Below, one piece after another: positions 25,060 through 34,133 of a stretch of 64,000 nucleotides of DNA. The DNA lies in the NCBI GenBank assembly GCA_905215775.1, contig CAJMRM010000008.1:1-64000 (forward strand). The letters are read 5' to 3'. Position 1 is the stretch's first letter, and every line of letters begins with the position of its first letter. The notes beneath the pieces are model-generated. The model worked only from the letters and a program-made list of their open reading frames with translations. It did not search any database and was not told the DNA's origin. The position numbers and the translations under genes are program-made. This DNA is from an uncultured bacterium (GTDB lineage: Bacteria > Bacillota > Clostridia > Lachnospirales > Lachnospiraceae).

Positions 25060-26172
25060 TTATCTGTCTTGGCCGCCCACAGACATGACGGTCAGAGCCT
25101 GACGGCCATTGAGCCTCAGGGGCTGATACATTCCGATGCGGCTGTTGATCCCCAGGTATGAATAGGTACCCAGAGAAAGAACGGGTTTTAACGGGATCAC
25201 GCGCACCTCCATATGGGCCGGCTTCATCTGGCGGATAATGCATTTCAGCGCCTGGTAATCTCTGGCTGTGGCCACATACTGTTCCTTCACCAGGAGCACG
25301 AAGCTGTATGGATCATCTCCGTAAAGCTTTTCCGCCCGCTCTGCTCCATCCATATCGGAAAGGGGACCGCACTCTGCGATCAGAGGCCGTTCTCCCGTAT
25401 AAAGCTCCACCAGATCCATCATTCCCCGGACCGTTCCCGTTTCAGCAAACAGCCTGGGAGCCATCTGAAGCAGCCTTCTGAGCCTGTCTTCCGGCCATAT
25501 ATAAAAGTCCTCCAGCTGGAGCCAGCCTGCCAGCTCCTTAAGCCATTCCATATCCGTATCTGCCGGGTCCATCAGACGGCTGCCGGTGCAGATCCGCCGG
25601 GTGAGGTCATCGTAAAGGCTTTGGAAGATTCCCAGATACCGTGCGGTAAATCCTGCCCCATTTTTTTCTCTTCTGTAAAGTCCCGGAAGGTAGGCGAGCC
25701 AGTCCTCCCTCGGAAAGTACACGATCATGTCCCGGACCTCCGGTCCCTCTCCGCCCTGGGCCGCCAGCTCCGCCATAAAAAACAGATACCGGCCCCGGAG
25801 CTCATGGAGCAGGATATCCTCGGGAAAAGCCGCCTCCTTTCTCAGGAAAGGCCGCAGCAGCTCCTTTTTTCTTTCCAAAGCTACTTCCCGGTCCCTCAGA
25901 AGCTCGGGGATCCGGTAATTCATGCCGCCGTCCGCAAATTCCAGACTGTCTGTACAGTAAAAGCTGTAATACAGCGATGCTCCGCCTGGCCCCCTGCCGT
26001 TCAGGCAGAACCGGTGCCACGCCAGATCCTGCTCCCCTCCATCAAAGATACGAGAAATAAAAACGCCTCTTGTCTCCCCCGGAAGGAGCCTCAGGCTCCC
26101 CTGGGAAAATTCCGCCCCTTCCAGATATCCTCTCTTAAAATCCAGTTCCTTATTGACAACAAAATATTTCAT
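25060..26172 (-). CDS. Phage tail protein I-like baseplate protein
   Basis: 370 residues. The C-terminal 220 residues match the P2 gpI-like tail protein seen in CIS clusters: YLPGLYRR (160-167), ARYLGIFQSLYDDLTRRI, DTDMEWLKELAGWLQLED, LRRLLQMAPRLFAETGTVRGM and a final QMKPAHMEVRVIPL. In phage P2, gpI works together with gpJ and gpW at the baseplate edge, where fibres attach. The N-terminal 150 residues form an extra beta-rich domain. No fibre gene follows it, although gpI is normally followed by one. It lies 11 bases after the second baseplate J-like gene. Confidence 0.8.
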   Translation of the reverse strand: MKYFVVNKELDFKRGYLEGAEFSQGSLRLLPGETRGVFISRIFDGGEQDLAWHRFCLNGRGPGGASLYYSFYCTDSLEFADGGMNYRIPELLRDREVALERKKELLRPFLRKEAAFPEDILLHELRGRYLFFMAELAAQGGEGPEVRDMIVYFPREDWLAYLPGLYRREKNGAGFTARYLGIFQSLYDDLTRRICTGSRLMDPADTDMEWLKELAGWLQLEDFYIWPEDRLRRLLQMAPRLFAETGTVRGMMDLVELYTGERPLIAECGPLSDMDGAERAEKLYGDDPYSFVLLVKEQYVATARDYQALKCIIRQMKPAHMEVRVIPLKPVLSLGTYSYLGINSRIGMYQPLRLNGRQALTVMSVGGQDR

Positions 26173-26183
26173 ATACGACCGCC

Positions 26184-28046
26184 TTAATCATTCACTGACG
26201 TGTATTCGATCTGCTTCAAAAGAAACACTCCATTTTCCGGAGGGATCAGATCCCCTCCCTGATTCCGGCTCACCGCCGTGCTCGAGGTCTCCAGGTTCAG
26301 GAGCCTCAGACGCCGTACACAGGGCAGGCTGTCGATCACACCGTACAGCTCCCCATAGGAAACCGGTTCGCCAAATGAAGTGCCCTGCCTGGAAAACCAC
26401 CGGACTGCCGCCTCCCGGATCATGGTCTCCGCCTGGCGGAACTGCGGCATCACGGATACCTCCAGATACAGTCTCAGCTCAATATATTCCGGAGACACAA
26501 GCTTCAGCCTGGTGTCCAGAAGCCGGCGCCGGTCCAGGAAACGGTAAAGGTTGGTCCGATATCCTTCCGACAAAGGAAGGTTCCTCCTTCCGTCTCCCGG
26601 CCGTACCACTAGCACCACCTGGTTGGAACGGGCTGGAGCCGGCAGGACCTTTGAAGAATATAGGATGAGCCCAGGCGTTTCCATGGCTGCCTTCTCATAG
26701 TCGGCCGCTGTGACGGCCCGGAGCGGTGCAGGCCCCTCCGTCCCAAGGCGCAGAAGCGCCTTTTCCATGGTCTCCCGGTCTCGCCCCGGAGACGTGATCC
26801 TGTATACGAACAGTTCTCCTCCCCAGGCCGGGGCCTCCTCCGGCATCAGACGGGTGCCCTGGGTCACATTTCCCCGGCTCCCCTTCGTTTCCTCCATGGA
26901 CAGCAGCCGGATCCGTCCCTCGGGAGGCATTCCGCAGAATCCGTCCCCAAAGCGGACGGTTCCCTGATCCTCGTCCACCTGGTAGCAGAGCTCCGAAGGG
27001 CCGCAGGAGGAAAGATCCCTGGTTTGCCTCCAGGGAACGAACTGTCCCGGAGCCAATACATCCTCCACCTCCAGCCGTACCGAAGCTGCCATCGGCTCCT
27101 TCCAGGGAAGGGCGTACTCCTGATCCGGGAAGCCGTTTCCATCGGCCACGATAAACGGCGTTCCATTGGTCCTCCACGTTTCCTTCTGGAGCAGGGCTAC
27201 CTGGTTCATGGTGATCCCGGAAAGGAGCGGGGGAAGATCATATGTATTTTTATGAAGCTCTGCCCGAAGCGCATAGTTTCCAGCGATCTCTCTTCCCCAT
27301 TCCTCCGTCAGGGGCGTCATCTGGGCTTTAAAGGAAAATCCGATCCTTCCCCCAAAAAGAAGTCCATCGGTCTCATCATACAGAAGCTCTGCCGGCTCCC
27401 ATCCATCCTCCGTGTGTACGCTCCACCGAACCTCTGTCAGGGGCGTAAAGGGCTCCCCCGGTCTCCGGGGATTCCGCAGGCTCTCCTGCTTCTTTTCCAT
27501 TTCCAGGAACATATGGTAGACCGTTTCCCTCTGCAGCGGCCGATCGTACAGAAATATGCAGGAATCACCGGGTGCCGGAGCCTTTCCAAAAGGATAGAAA
27601 TACAGCCGGCCCATGGACTGCGGCCGCTTCAGGTCCGCCGCCTCTCCGGCCGTTCCATCCGCTCCCACATATACCGCCCCCGTAAGAGCGTCCGTAAGAT
27701 TTTCTTCTTCTGCAGTTTCAAATATCATCCCCCCGGCCTGGAATCTGGCGCCTTTGGGAATGGACCGGTCTCCCGCAGGAGCTCCAAGGGCCAGCAGGCC
27801 GGCGGGACTTCTTCCCTCTCTTTCAAATCCAAGCAGTCTGAAAAACGCTTCATAGTGGGCATCCCCAAGCTGCTCCATATGAAACTGCTGATTCTCCTTC
27901 ATCCATGCGAAAAGCTCAAGAAACGTCATCCCGGGATCGTGGTAATTATAATCCGTCCACTCGGGATAGATCCCCGCGATCAGGGTCCTGTACTCCTCGA
28001 TCATATCCTGGAACTGGTCCGTATCGACTTGAATCTGAGGCAGCAT
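26184..28046 (-). CDS. Baseplate J-like assembly protein (Afp11/12 type), 620 aa
   Basis: 620 residues. The opening YPEWTDYNYHDPGMTFLELFAWM (split here as WTDYNYHDPG plus TFLELFAWM, residues 30-50) is the diagnostic start of the putative baseplate assembly proteins of CIS clusters. A long beta-rich middle and the J-like C-terminal half follow (VRFGDGFCGMPPEGRI; AVTAADYEKAAMETPG; VSVMPQFRQAETMIREAA). Such proteins build the wedge of the baseplate. AAGGAGGGAGG lies upstream of the ATG. The gene is followed 11 bases later by tail protein I and preceded by the larger J-like partner. Confidence 0.88.
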   Translation of the reverse strand: MLPQIQVDTDQFQDMIEEYRTLIAGIYPEWTDYNYHDPGMTFLELFAWMKENQQFHMEQLGDAHYEAFFRLLGFEREGRSPAGLLALGAPAGDRSIPKGARFQAGGMIFETAEEENLTDALTGAVYVGADGTAGEAADLKRPQSMGRLYFYPFGKAPAPGDSCIFLYDRPLQRETVYHMFLEMEKKQESLRNPRRPGEPFTPLTEVRWSVHTEDGWEPAELLYDETDGLLFGGRIGFSFKAQMTPLTEEWGREIAGNYALRAELHKNTYDLPPLLSGITMNQVALLQKETWRTNGTPFIVADGNGFPDQEYALPWKEPMAASVRLEVEDVLAPGQFVPWRQTRDLSSCGPSELCYQVDEDQGTVRFGDGFCGMPPEGRIRLLSMEETKGSRGNVTQGTRLMPEEAPAWGGELFVYRITSPGRDRETMEKALLRLGTEGPAPLRAVTAADYEKAAMETPGLILYSSKVLPAPARSNQVVLVVRPGDGRRNLPLSEGYRTNLYRFLDRRRLLDTRLKLVSPEYIELRLYLEVSVMPQFRQAETMIREAAVRWFSRQGTSFGEPVSYGELYGVIDSLPCVRRLRLLNLETSSTAVSRNQGGDLIPPENGVFLLKQIEYTSVND

Positions 28047-28076
28047 GGTTCCTCCCTCCTTCCGTTTTTTTATAGT

Positions 28077-31000
28077 TTACTGTCCGGCCGTCTGGATCCG
28101 GATCTGATGGCAGCCGCCGAAAGGCAGAACGTAGGGATGCCGTCGGATCTCCTCCAGATCCACCTCCGGCCTGCCCGGTTCTCCCGGGAGGCGGCCAAAG
28201 GCCACAAGACTTTTTAAGCTCAGAAGTCCGGGCACCTTTTTGATCACCGTTTCCATCTGAAGACGGTCCGGCAGCGTACCGATCTGCCATCCCCTCCGGT
28301 CAAAGTTTCCCGTTACGGGATCCAGAAATTCCTCAAGCGCTTTCCCAATGGCCTCCCGGACCGGGAACATATCGGAAAAGCCCTCCACCTCCGCAGTCAC
28401 CAGCAGCTCGATCTCCACCATCAGCGGCTCCCGGATAAAAAGACTGTCCGGCGCCATTCCGGCCGGGAGACGCCCCATGAGATATTCGCGGATCTCCTGC
28501 CTCATATCTCCAAAGTCCGTCTCCCCCGCTCCTCTTCCTTTCTTTAAAACCACCAGTGTCACGGCCCCCGGCTGCCTTGCTCCGGAAAGATCCATTCCTG
28601 AAAAGCTGGCTGCCTTTTCTATATTTCCCACAGCCTCCATGGCCAGATCCACATAGTCCGATCCCGTCACAGCCCGGAAATGGTGCTTCAGCTCCCTTCC
28701 CGCCCGGTCCATGGCCTCTCCGGCCGTTTCCCGGTCACAGCCCCCGGACAGCGGAAGCGGATTAAAGGCCTCGTTTACAAACCCGGCCGACAGCTCCAGT
28801 CCATTGATCTCACCCGGCCCGAGACAGCAGAGGCTTCCTCCTCCCATGCTGTATTCCACCAGGATCCCGTCAAGGATCCCCGGCGCAGGGATGGCTCCGT
28901 GGACGCCCCCTCCAAACGTGAGGATCCCCTCATTGGCATCCAGCATATAGATCCGGTCTGCCGGGCCGTGGCGGAGAAAGCTTTCCGTTTCCTCCCACTG
29001 GATCCAGGTCTCCTTTACGGTTCCGTCTGCATCCCTGGTCTCCCTGAGCCTTCCCTCCTTCCGGAGTCCTTCCATCTCCTCTTCTCCCAGAATCCTGGAT
29101 TCCAGGACCCACACCGAGGCCTCATGGATGTTCCGGTTCAGCAGCCGGAAGCTTTCTCCGCTGAGATAGCCCTCCATGGTAAAACGCTCGGAAAGCCCCC
29201 GCCGCACGGTCCGCACCCGCGCCGCATTGAGCCAGAACCGGCGGATCTCCGGAACGGCAATACCGCCCTTTCTGTAAGCCGCCTTCTCATCCCGGATGCG
29301 TATCCAGTAAAGCTCCCGGCCAAACAGCCTGAGAGGGTCTGCGTCTGCGATCCCCTGGAAGGTGAGCAGACCCGTCTTTTTGAGGTTCTCCGTTCCGTCT
29401 GCCGGATGCAGGTTCCTCCACTGTCCGTTCCGGTAGTATTCCCAAGCCAGCTCCGACGTTTTTTTCTGCAGATCATGCTCCATGGCCCAGAGGATCCGCA
29501 CCGGGCCCTGATCCATTCTTTCCCGGAACCCCAAATAAAGTGCAGGCTCTCTGTCGCCGGTGCCAAAAACGGGCCTGTGGGCCTTCATGGTCCCAAGGCA
29601 CTGGTCTGCCGTTAAAAAACGCTCCTCCAGGTTGTTCTTTTCATAGAAAAATTCCGGTCTGCTGCTGTCGGAAGCGTACCGGTACCGGAGGGACACGCCT
29701 GAGATCACCGGAGCCATATAATATCCGCTGGTCTTAAAGGCATTGCTGATCTTCAGGATCCTGGCCCGGACTGCAAAGGTTTCCGCCGCCCCCACCAGGG
29801 CCCGCTCCATATCCTCCGGGCAGGTAAATTCCACCCGTTTCAGTTTTCTGTATCTTCCGTCAGAGGAATGAAAGATCCTGGAGTAAGCGGAGTCCGGGAA
29901 CAGGCTGGTCCAGCCGCGCCCGTTATAATACTCCCATACCACCTCTTCAATGGCGATCTCATATTCTTTTTCCGGCCTTACCTCTTCCTTTGGCATGACC
30001 AGCTTCCATCGGATCGAATTCCCCTCCGCCGGCGGCGCAGCCGGAACTCTGGCAAATTCCTGTTCAAAGGCCAGCTCCACAACCGCGCCCTTTTTTCCGA
30101 GCACCTCTTCCGAAAGAAAATATATATCTCCGTAGACCGACGGCTGTTCCCCAAAGGCAAAGCAGGAGCCGCCGCGGCATTCCTCTCCGGCGGCGTTTAT
30201 CAGCTCCGGAGCCATGGGGGGACATTCCGTCCATAAGAGCATCTCCTCAAACGCCAGCCTTTCAAACGGCTGTTTGTCATGGATCCGGCAGCCCAGCCAG
30301 TATGCTCTTTTTCCTGCCATCTCCGTTTCCTCCCAGAGGGGCATATCTGCCGTCTTTGTAAGAACCAGCCCGGAACCGGTAAGGACCGCCGGCAAAAAAC
30401 AGACCTCCCCGGCTTCAGACAGGTAAAAAAATTCTGCCTTCTCCGGCTCCGTCATGGCCTGCAGGATCCCGCGTTCCACGGAAACCCCCTTTCTCTCATA
30501 AAAGGCCAGATGGATCCTGCCCCGGGTCCTTACTGAAAGAACGCAGGGATGGCCAAGGAAAAAAACGTGCTCCTGAAGGTTCGGGGCCTTTCTCATAAAG
30601 AGCGGGAAGCCGCCGCGGGCCCCTCCCCGCTCTTCCTGGGCCTCCGCCGGAGCTCTGTCATAATAAAGGCCGATATAGTCCTCCTGGTCAGAGCTCTCGA
30701 ACACCGCCTCCAGCGTATCGGGAGTTACAAATACGTCCTCCTCCGTTTCCACCGGGATCTTTTCCCCATATTCATCCTCGGAGTCCGCCTTAAGCGCAGT
30801 ACCCGCCGGAAGACCGGCGCCGGCCGAGGCGCTGTCCGCCAGGCCAAAAACCGCATAGCCGCGGGCCGGAACAGAGGCTTTCATGGAGGTGTTGAGGCAA
30901 TTAAAAAAATCCGTCCGGAACTTTTCCGGCAGGGCCCGGTATTTCCGCTCTGTGGAATTCTGCATCCGGCCGTAAACCTGGGCCAGAGCCGTTCCGATAT

Positions 31001-31106
31001 CCGGATTCTCTCTGTCCATGTGCCATTCCGGCGTATAGGCGGCCGCTTTTTTTTCTATTTCATCCATGATCTCCCGAAGCGATCCCGGGATTTTTTTCCT
31101 TTCCAT
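28077..31106 (-). CDS. Large baseplate J-like assembly protein (Afp11/12 type), 1009 aa
   Basis: 1009 residues. It opens with a helix and AYTPEWHMDRENPDIGTALAQVYGRM (residues about 22-47, quoted by its key parts TPEW, ENPDIGTALA), the counterpart of the start of the 620-residue paralogue. The C-terminal half contains a J-like core (ILTFGGGVHGAIP; FRAVTGSDYVDLAMEAVGNIEKA; FSDMFPVREAIGKALEEFLDP). The two paralogous J-like proteins are the usual pair at the outer baseplate in extracellular CIS. There is no signal peptide. The protein is longer than many homologues because of an inserted beta-rich middle section (about 180-650). Confidence 0.87.
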   Translation of the reverse strand: MERKKIPGSLREIMDEIEKKAAAYTPEWHMDRENPDIGTALAQVYGRMQNSTERKYRALPEKFRTDFFNCLNTSMKASVPARGYAVFGLADSASAGAGLPAGTALKADSEDEYGEKIPVETEEDVFVTPDTLEAVFESSDQEDYIGLYYDRAPAEAQEERGGARGGFPLFMRKAPNLQEHVFFLGHPCVLSVRTRGRIHLAFYERKGVSVERGILQAMTEPEKAEFFYLSEAGEVCFLPAVLTGSGLVLTKTADMPLWEETEMAGKRAYWLGCRIHDKQPFERLAFEEMLLWTECPPMAPELINAAGEECRGGSCFAFGEQPSVYGDIYFLSEEVLGKKGAVVELAFEQEFARVPAAPPAEGNSIRWKLVMPKEEVRPEKEYEIAIEEVVWEYYNGRGWTSLFPDSAYSRIFHSSDGRYRKLKRVEFTCPEDMERALVGAAETFAVRARILKISNAFKTSGYYMAPVISGVSLRYRYASDSSRPEFFYEKNNLEERFLTADQCLGTMKAHRPVFGTGDREPALYLGFRERMDQGPVRILWAMEHDLQKKTSELAWEYYRNGQWRNLHPADGTENLKKTGLLTFQGIADADPLRLFGRELYWIRIRDEKAAYRKGGIAVPEIRRFWLNAARVRTVRRGLSERFTMEGYLSGESFRLLNRNIHEASVWVLESRILGEEEMEGLRKEGRLRETRDADGTVKETWIQWEETESFLRHGPADRIYMLDANEGILTFGGGVHGAIPAPGILDGILVEYSMGGGSLCCLGPGEINGLELSAGFVNEAFNPLPLSGGCDRETAGEAMDRAGRELKHHFRAVTGSDYVDLAMEAVGNIEKAASFSGMDLSGARQPGAVTLVVLKKGRGAGETDFGDMRQEIREYLMGRLPAGMAPDSLFIREPLMVEIELLVTAEVEGFSDMFPVREAIGKALEEFLDPVTGNFDRRGWQIGTLPDRLQMETVIKKVPGLLSLKSLVAFGRLPGEPGRPEVDLEEIRRHPYVLPFGGCHQIRIQTAGQ

Positions 31107-31124
31107 GAAATCCCTCCTTCCTTT

Positions 31125-31529
31125 TTATAATTCGATTCCCTCGTTCAGATAAAAGGGATAGACCAGATTGTAGGGATTATTGGTGGCCCGGACCACATAA
31201 GAGAGGGATATCCTCAAACGCCCTGCCTCCTGTTCCGGCGCGATCTCCACATGGATATCGCGGATCCTGGGCTCCCACCGGATCAGCGCCTCCCGGACAC
31301 TTTCCTCCATCTGGGATACGGTACCGTAGTCCATGGTCTCAAAAGCAAACTCATGGATCCCGCAGCCAAACTCCGGCCGCATGACGCGCTCGCCTCTGCG
31401 GGTCATCAGGATGATGTAGATGGCCTGCCGGATATCCTCTTCATATTCCGCCGTCCGGAACCGTCCGCTGGCCGGATCCACTGACACTGGAAAAGCAAAT
31501 CCCTTTCCCAGAAAACCTCCGCTCTCCAT
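31125..31529 (-). CDS. gp25-like baseplate wedge protein (Afp9 type)
   Basis: 134 residues from the start selected here. GPW/gp25 hallmarks: an early EEDIRQAIYIILMT helix, RRGERVMRPEFGCGIHEFAFE (key residues RPEFG, GIHEF), a helix with REALIRWEPRI, and a final beta segment ending in YPFYL. gp25 seeds sheath assembly at the baseplate. The ATG six bases further upstream lies only one base after GGGGAGG, too close for initiation, while the chosen ATG is seven bases away. Confidence is high for the family and moderate for the start. Confidence 0.88.
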   Translation of the reverse strand: MESGGFLGKGFAFPVSVDPASGRFRTAEYEEDIRQAIYIILMTRRGERVMRPEFGCGIHEFAFETMDYGTVSQMEESVREALIRWEPRIRDIHVEIAPEQEAGRLRISLSYVVRATNNPYNLVYPFYLNEGIEL

Positions 31530-31544
31530 TTTCATTCCTCCCCG

Positions 31545-32318
31545 CTAGTTCAGCTTTACCATAGCCCCCTTGACCTCCAGCATAGCCCCGGATTCCAGCT
31601 TCATGCTGGCGTCTGCCTTGACCTGGATCTGGGAGCCCTGGAGCCCTGCCGTCTGCCCTTTCAGCTTCAGGCTCTGTCCTGCTTCGATGGAAACAGTGCC
31701 GGAATTGATGGTAAGCTTATTATTTTCTATGGTCAGCGCCGCCGTTCCTCCGATGGCCAGCTCGATCTTTTTGGCCGCATTGAGCCGGATCACTCCCTGA
31801 TCGGCATTGATATCCAGACAGTTGTCTCCCTTTGAATCGCCCACAGTGACCGTTTTCTTCTCTGCGTCCACCTCCACTGTAAGCGCACCGCCCACAGACA
31901 GCATTACCTTCTGCTTCTTATCCTCGTCCTGGATCCATGCCTCAACCCCGCCTCTGGTCCGGAATCCCTTTTTCTGGTTTTTCTCTGCGGGGATCCCTTC
32001 TGGCGGCTTCATGTCCGGACTGGCAAAGCATCGGGTGATCACCGGCGCGTCAGGATCCCCGTTTAAAAATTCCACCAGGACCCGGGAACCGACTTCCGGC
32101 AAAAACCAGGTTCCTCCCTTATCTGCCGCATATTCCAGGGCTACCAGGGCCTTTCGGGTCTTTTTTCCCTTTTCCCCCAGCTCATATTCCACCTTCGCTG
32201 TTACAAGGCCGTCTGCTTCCACCCGGCAGTCCTCCATGACCATTCCCATGGCTGGTCCGGACGCCCGGTTTCCCGTTTCCCGGACCGGCGCCGGATCTAT
32301 AAAAAAACCATCTATCAT
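31545..32318 (-). CDS. Baseplate spike protein with OB fold and beta-helix (gp5/gpV-like)
   Basis: 257 residues. The N-terminal 110 residues form the OB-like segment of VgrG/gpV spikes (VRVLVEFLNGDPDAPVI, in part, near residues 85-100). Residues 150-257 are a repetitive run of short alternating strands (LTVEVDAEKKTVTVGD, LTIENNKLTINSG, SIEAGQSLKLKG, MKLESGAMLEVKG) typical of the triple-stranded beta-helix needle. In many extracellular CIS this part is fused to the hub in Afp8; here it is a separate gene. MIDG was chosen as start: it begins two bases from the hub stop codon with GGGAG upstream, while the ORF's longer version lies within the hub gene. Confidence 0.85.
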   Translation of the reverse strand: MIDGFFIDPAPVRETGNRASGPAMGMVMEDCRVEADGLVTAKVEYELGEKGKKTRKALVALEYAADKGGTWFLPEVGSRVLVEFLNGDPDAPVITRCFASPDMKPPEGIPAEKNQKKGFRTRGGVEAWIQDEDKKQKVMLSVGGALTVEVDAEKKTVTVGDSKGDNCLDINADQGVIRLNAAKKIELAIGGTAALTIENNKLTINSGTVSIEAGQSLKLKGQTAGLQGSQIQVKADASMKLESGAMLEVKGAMVKLN

Positions 32319-32320
32319 GC

Positions 32321-33409
32321 CTACTCCCATCCCTCCATGGTAAAACTGGTAAAAAATCCCTCGCTGTCCAGGGTATGGGTCACCTGGGTTATATAATACT
32401 TCTGGTTCATAACACTGTCTACCCGGGAAAGCCGGAGAAACCTGCCAGGAATGATCTCCGGCAGTCCTACGCACACGGCGTCCGCCTTCTGCCTCCTGGC
32501 GAGAAATGCGGCGGCCAGCGTTTCTGCCCGTTCCTTTGCCTGAGCGCTGCTTGTACAGGACAGATCCGTCACCAGCCGCTCTCCTGGACCTCCCAGAACG
32601 TCCGTCTGCCTGTCCATAGCCTTGGACGCAGCCGTCCCCTCCACACGCTTTCCGGAGACTGGATCGTAGCCCATAACGGTGATCTTCTGGTTCTCGTAGC
32701 TGGCTTTCCGCGAAAAGCGCACCAGTCCTCCTCCCACGCTCAATGTCATGATCGGCTGGGAAACGCTCCTCGGCTTCCTGAAATACGCCTTATCCGCCAC
32801 CACAAAAAATTCCCGGTCCGTCCGTCCGCTCTGGATCAGATCCTTTATGATAAAATCATAATCGGACGCCCTTTGGCTGATAGAGCCGTCCTCAAAATTT
32901 TCTTTCGTGGCATCTATCTTAACGCTGCACAGCTTTTTGTACCGCTTCATAATGTCCTGGACTGCGTCCGAATAGTTTTTCACCGCGTGCTCCCTGCACC
33001 GGAAATTGTCCGTCATCATCAGCCACCGGACGTCCAGTGCCGTAAATTCTGCGGTGATCCCCTCGTCCGCATCCAGCGTCATTTCGACAGAAGCCAGAAA
33101 GCCCTTAAATACTTTCTGGAAGCTGGATACGTAGCCCAGGCTCACCTCGACCTCTTTTCCCAGAACAGCCAGATCCTTCACAGATTTTTCAAATGAGCCG
33201 TTTTTATAATCATAGCAGCTGCCCAGGACGATCCTGGCGCTGCCTGCGCTGTTCAGGGAAAGGGTCACCTCCGCGGACAGGATCCGGACCTCCTTTTTCT
33301 GGACGACATCTGTACCGCCGATCTTGAATTTCAAGGCAGGCGTGGTGAAGTTTTTATATTTTTTCTGCAGGCTCTCATACTCATAAGCGTCTGTCATCAG
33401 ATCGGCCAT
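32321..33409 (-). CDS. Baseplate hub protein (phage late control D / gp27-like)
   Basis: 362 residues matching the phage late control D family: a beta-barrel opening (FKIGGTDVVQKKEVRILSAEV in two parts around residues 27-47), GKEVEVSLGYVSSFQKVFKGFL, a helix DAVQDIMKRYKKL, SDYDFIIKDLIQSGRTDREFFV, and a C-terminal GRFLRLSRVDSVMNQKYYITQV. The family forms the trimeric hub that joins tube to spike. The hub and spike are encoded by two abutting genes, as in P2-like phages (D and V), and not as a single VgrG-like Afp8 fusion. Confidence 0.88.
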   Translation of the reverse strand: MADLMTDAYEYESLQKKYKNFTTPALKFKIGGTDVVQKKEVRILSAEVTLSLNSAGSARIVLGSCYDYKNGSFEKSVKDLAVLGKEVEVSLGYVSSFQKVFKGFLASVEMTLDADEGITAEFTALDVRWLMMTDNFRCREHAVKNYSDAVQDIMKRYKKLCSVKIDATKENFEDGSISQRASDYDFIIKDLIQSGRTDREFFVVADKAYFRKPRSVSQPIMTLSVGGGLVRFSRKASYENQKITVMGYDPVSGKRVEGTAASKAMDRQTDVLGGPGERLVTDLSCTSSAQAKERAETLAAAFLARRQKADAVCVGLPEIIPGRFLRLSRVDSVMNQKYYITQVTHTLDSEGFFTSFTMEGWE

Positions 33410-33428
33410 GGTTCCTCCTTCGCTCCGG

Positions 33429-34121
33429 CTAAAGGGCCGGTATCCTGATGACCTGGCCCGGCCGGATATCCAGCGGGTTCATAATGTGATTGGCTTTGGC
33501 GATGATCCGCCACTTCTCACAATCGTCATATTCCTCATAGGCCAGGGACCAGAGGCTCATGCCCTCCACCACCACCCGGCTCTTGGTCCGGTCCGGCGAT
33601 TCAAAGGGACTGGTCTTTCTTGCCAGCGCCTCCTCCACATCCTCTTCGATGGTAATGGAGACTCTGGCCCTGATGGGCTTTCCCTCCCTGGTAAACATGG
33701 TATACTCTTCGCTGAGGCTCGTGATGCTGCCCCGGAAGTTCAGATTTCCCCAGCTGAAGATCACCTGAGGCGGGCGGTGCTCCGTCCCCTCGACCCATAC
33801 GGCGGCCATCAGCTGCTTTATCTTATCCGTTACCGGCTTCACCCTTGACTCGTCATAGCCCTTCTCCTGCAGGCCCGACAGCAGGGAGCTCCCGCCGCTC
33901 ATGCTGTCAAAAAGCAGAGTGGCCGTCAGCACACGCCTGGCTCCGCTTATGAATACCCTGCTTCCGGCGTCTGCTCCGATGGCGGGAACGCTTTTATAAG
34001 TCGGCGTACTTTTTATGGTGTAGGATGACGGGTTAAAGCAGAACTCCACACCCGTGGAATCCTTCTTTTTCCCCTTGGAATCGCAGAGATAAATCCGTCC
34101 CTTTTTCAGTGATGATCCCAT
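33429..34121 (-). CDS. LysM-containing tube adaptor (Afp7/gp53-like)
   Basis: 230 residues. The N-terminal part (VEFCFNPSSYTIKST, residues about 25-39, and later FSWGNLNFRGSITSLSEEYTMF) matches the CIS tube adaptor family. The last 50 residues hold a LysM domain: VVEGMSLWSLAYEEYDDCEKWRIIAKAN, then NPLDIRPGQVIRIP. In Afp and related particles the equivalent protein binds between tube and baseplate hub. AAAGGAGG five bases before the ATG overlaps the stop codon of the 1267-residue gene. Confidence 0.87.
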   Translation of the reverse strand: MGSSLKKGRIYLCDSKGKKKDSTGVEFCFNPSSYTIKSTPTYKSVPAIGADAGSRVFISGARRVLTATLLFDSMSGGSSLLSGLQEKGYDESRVKPVTDKIKQLMAAVWVEGTEHRPPQVIFSWGNLNFRGSITSLSEEYTMFTREGKPIRARVSITIEEDVEEALARKTSPFESPDRTKSRVVVEGMSLWSLAYEEYDDCEKWRIIAKANHIMNPLDIRPGQVIRIPAL

Positions 34122-34133
34122 ATCTGCCTCCTT

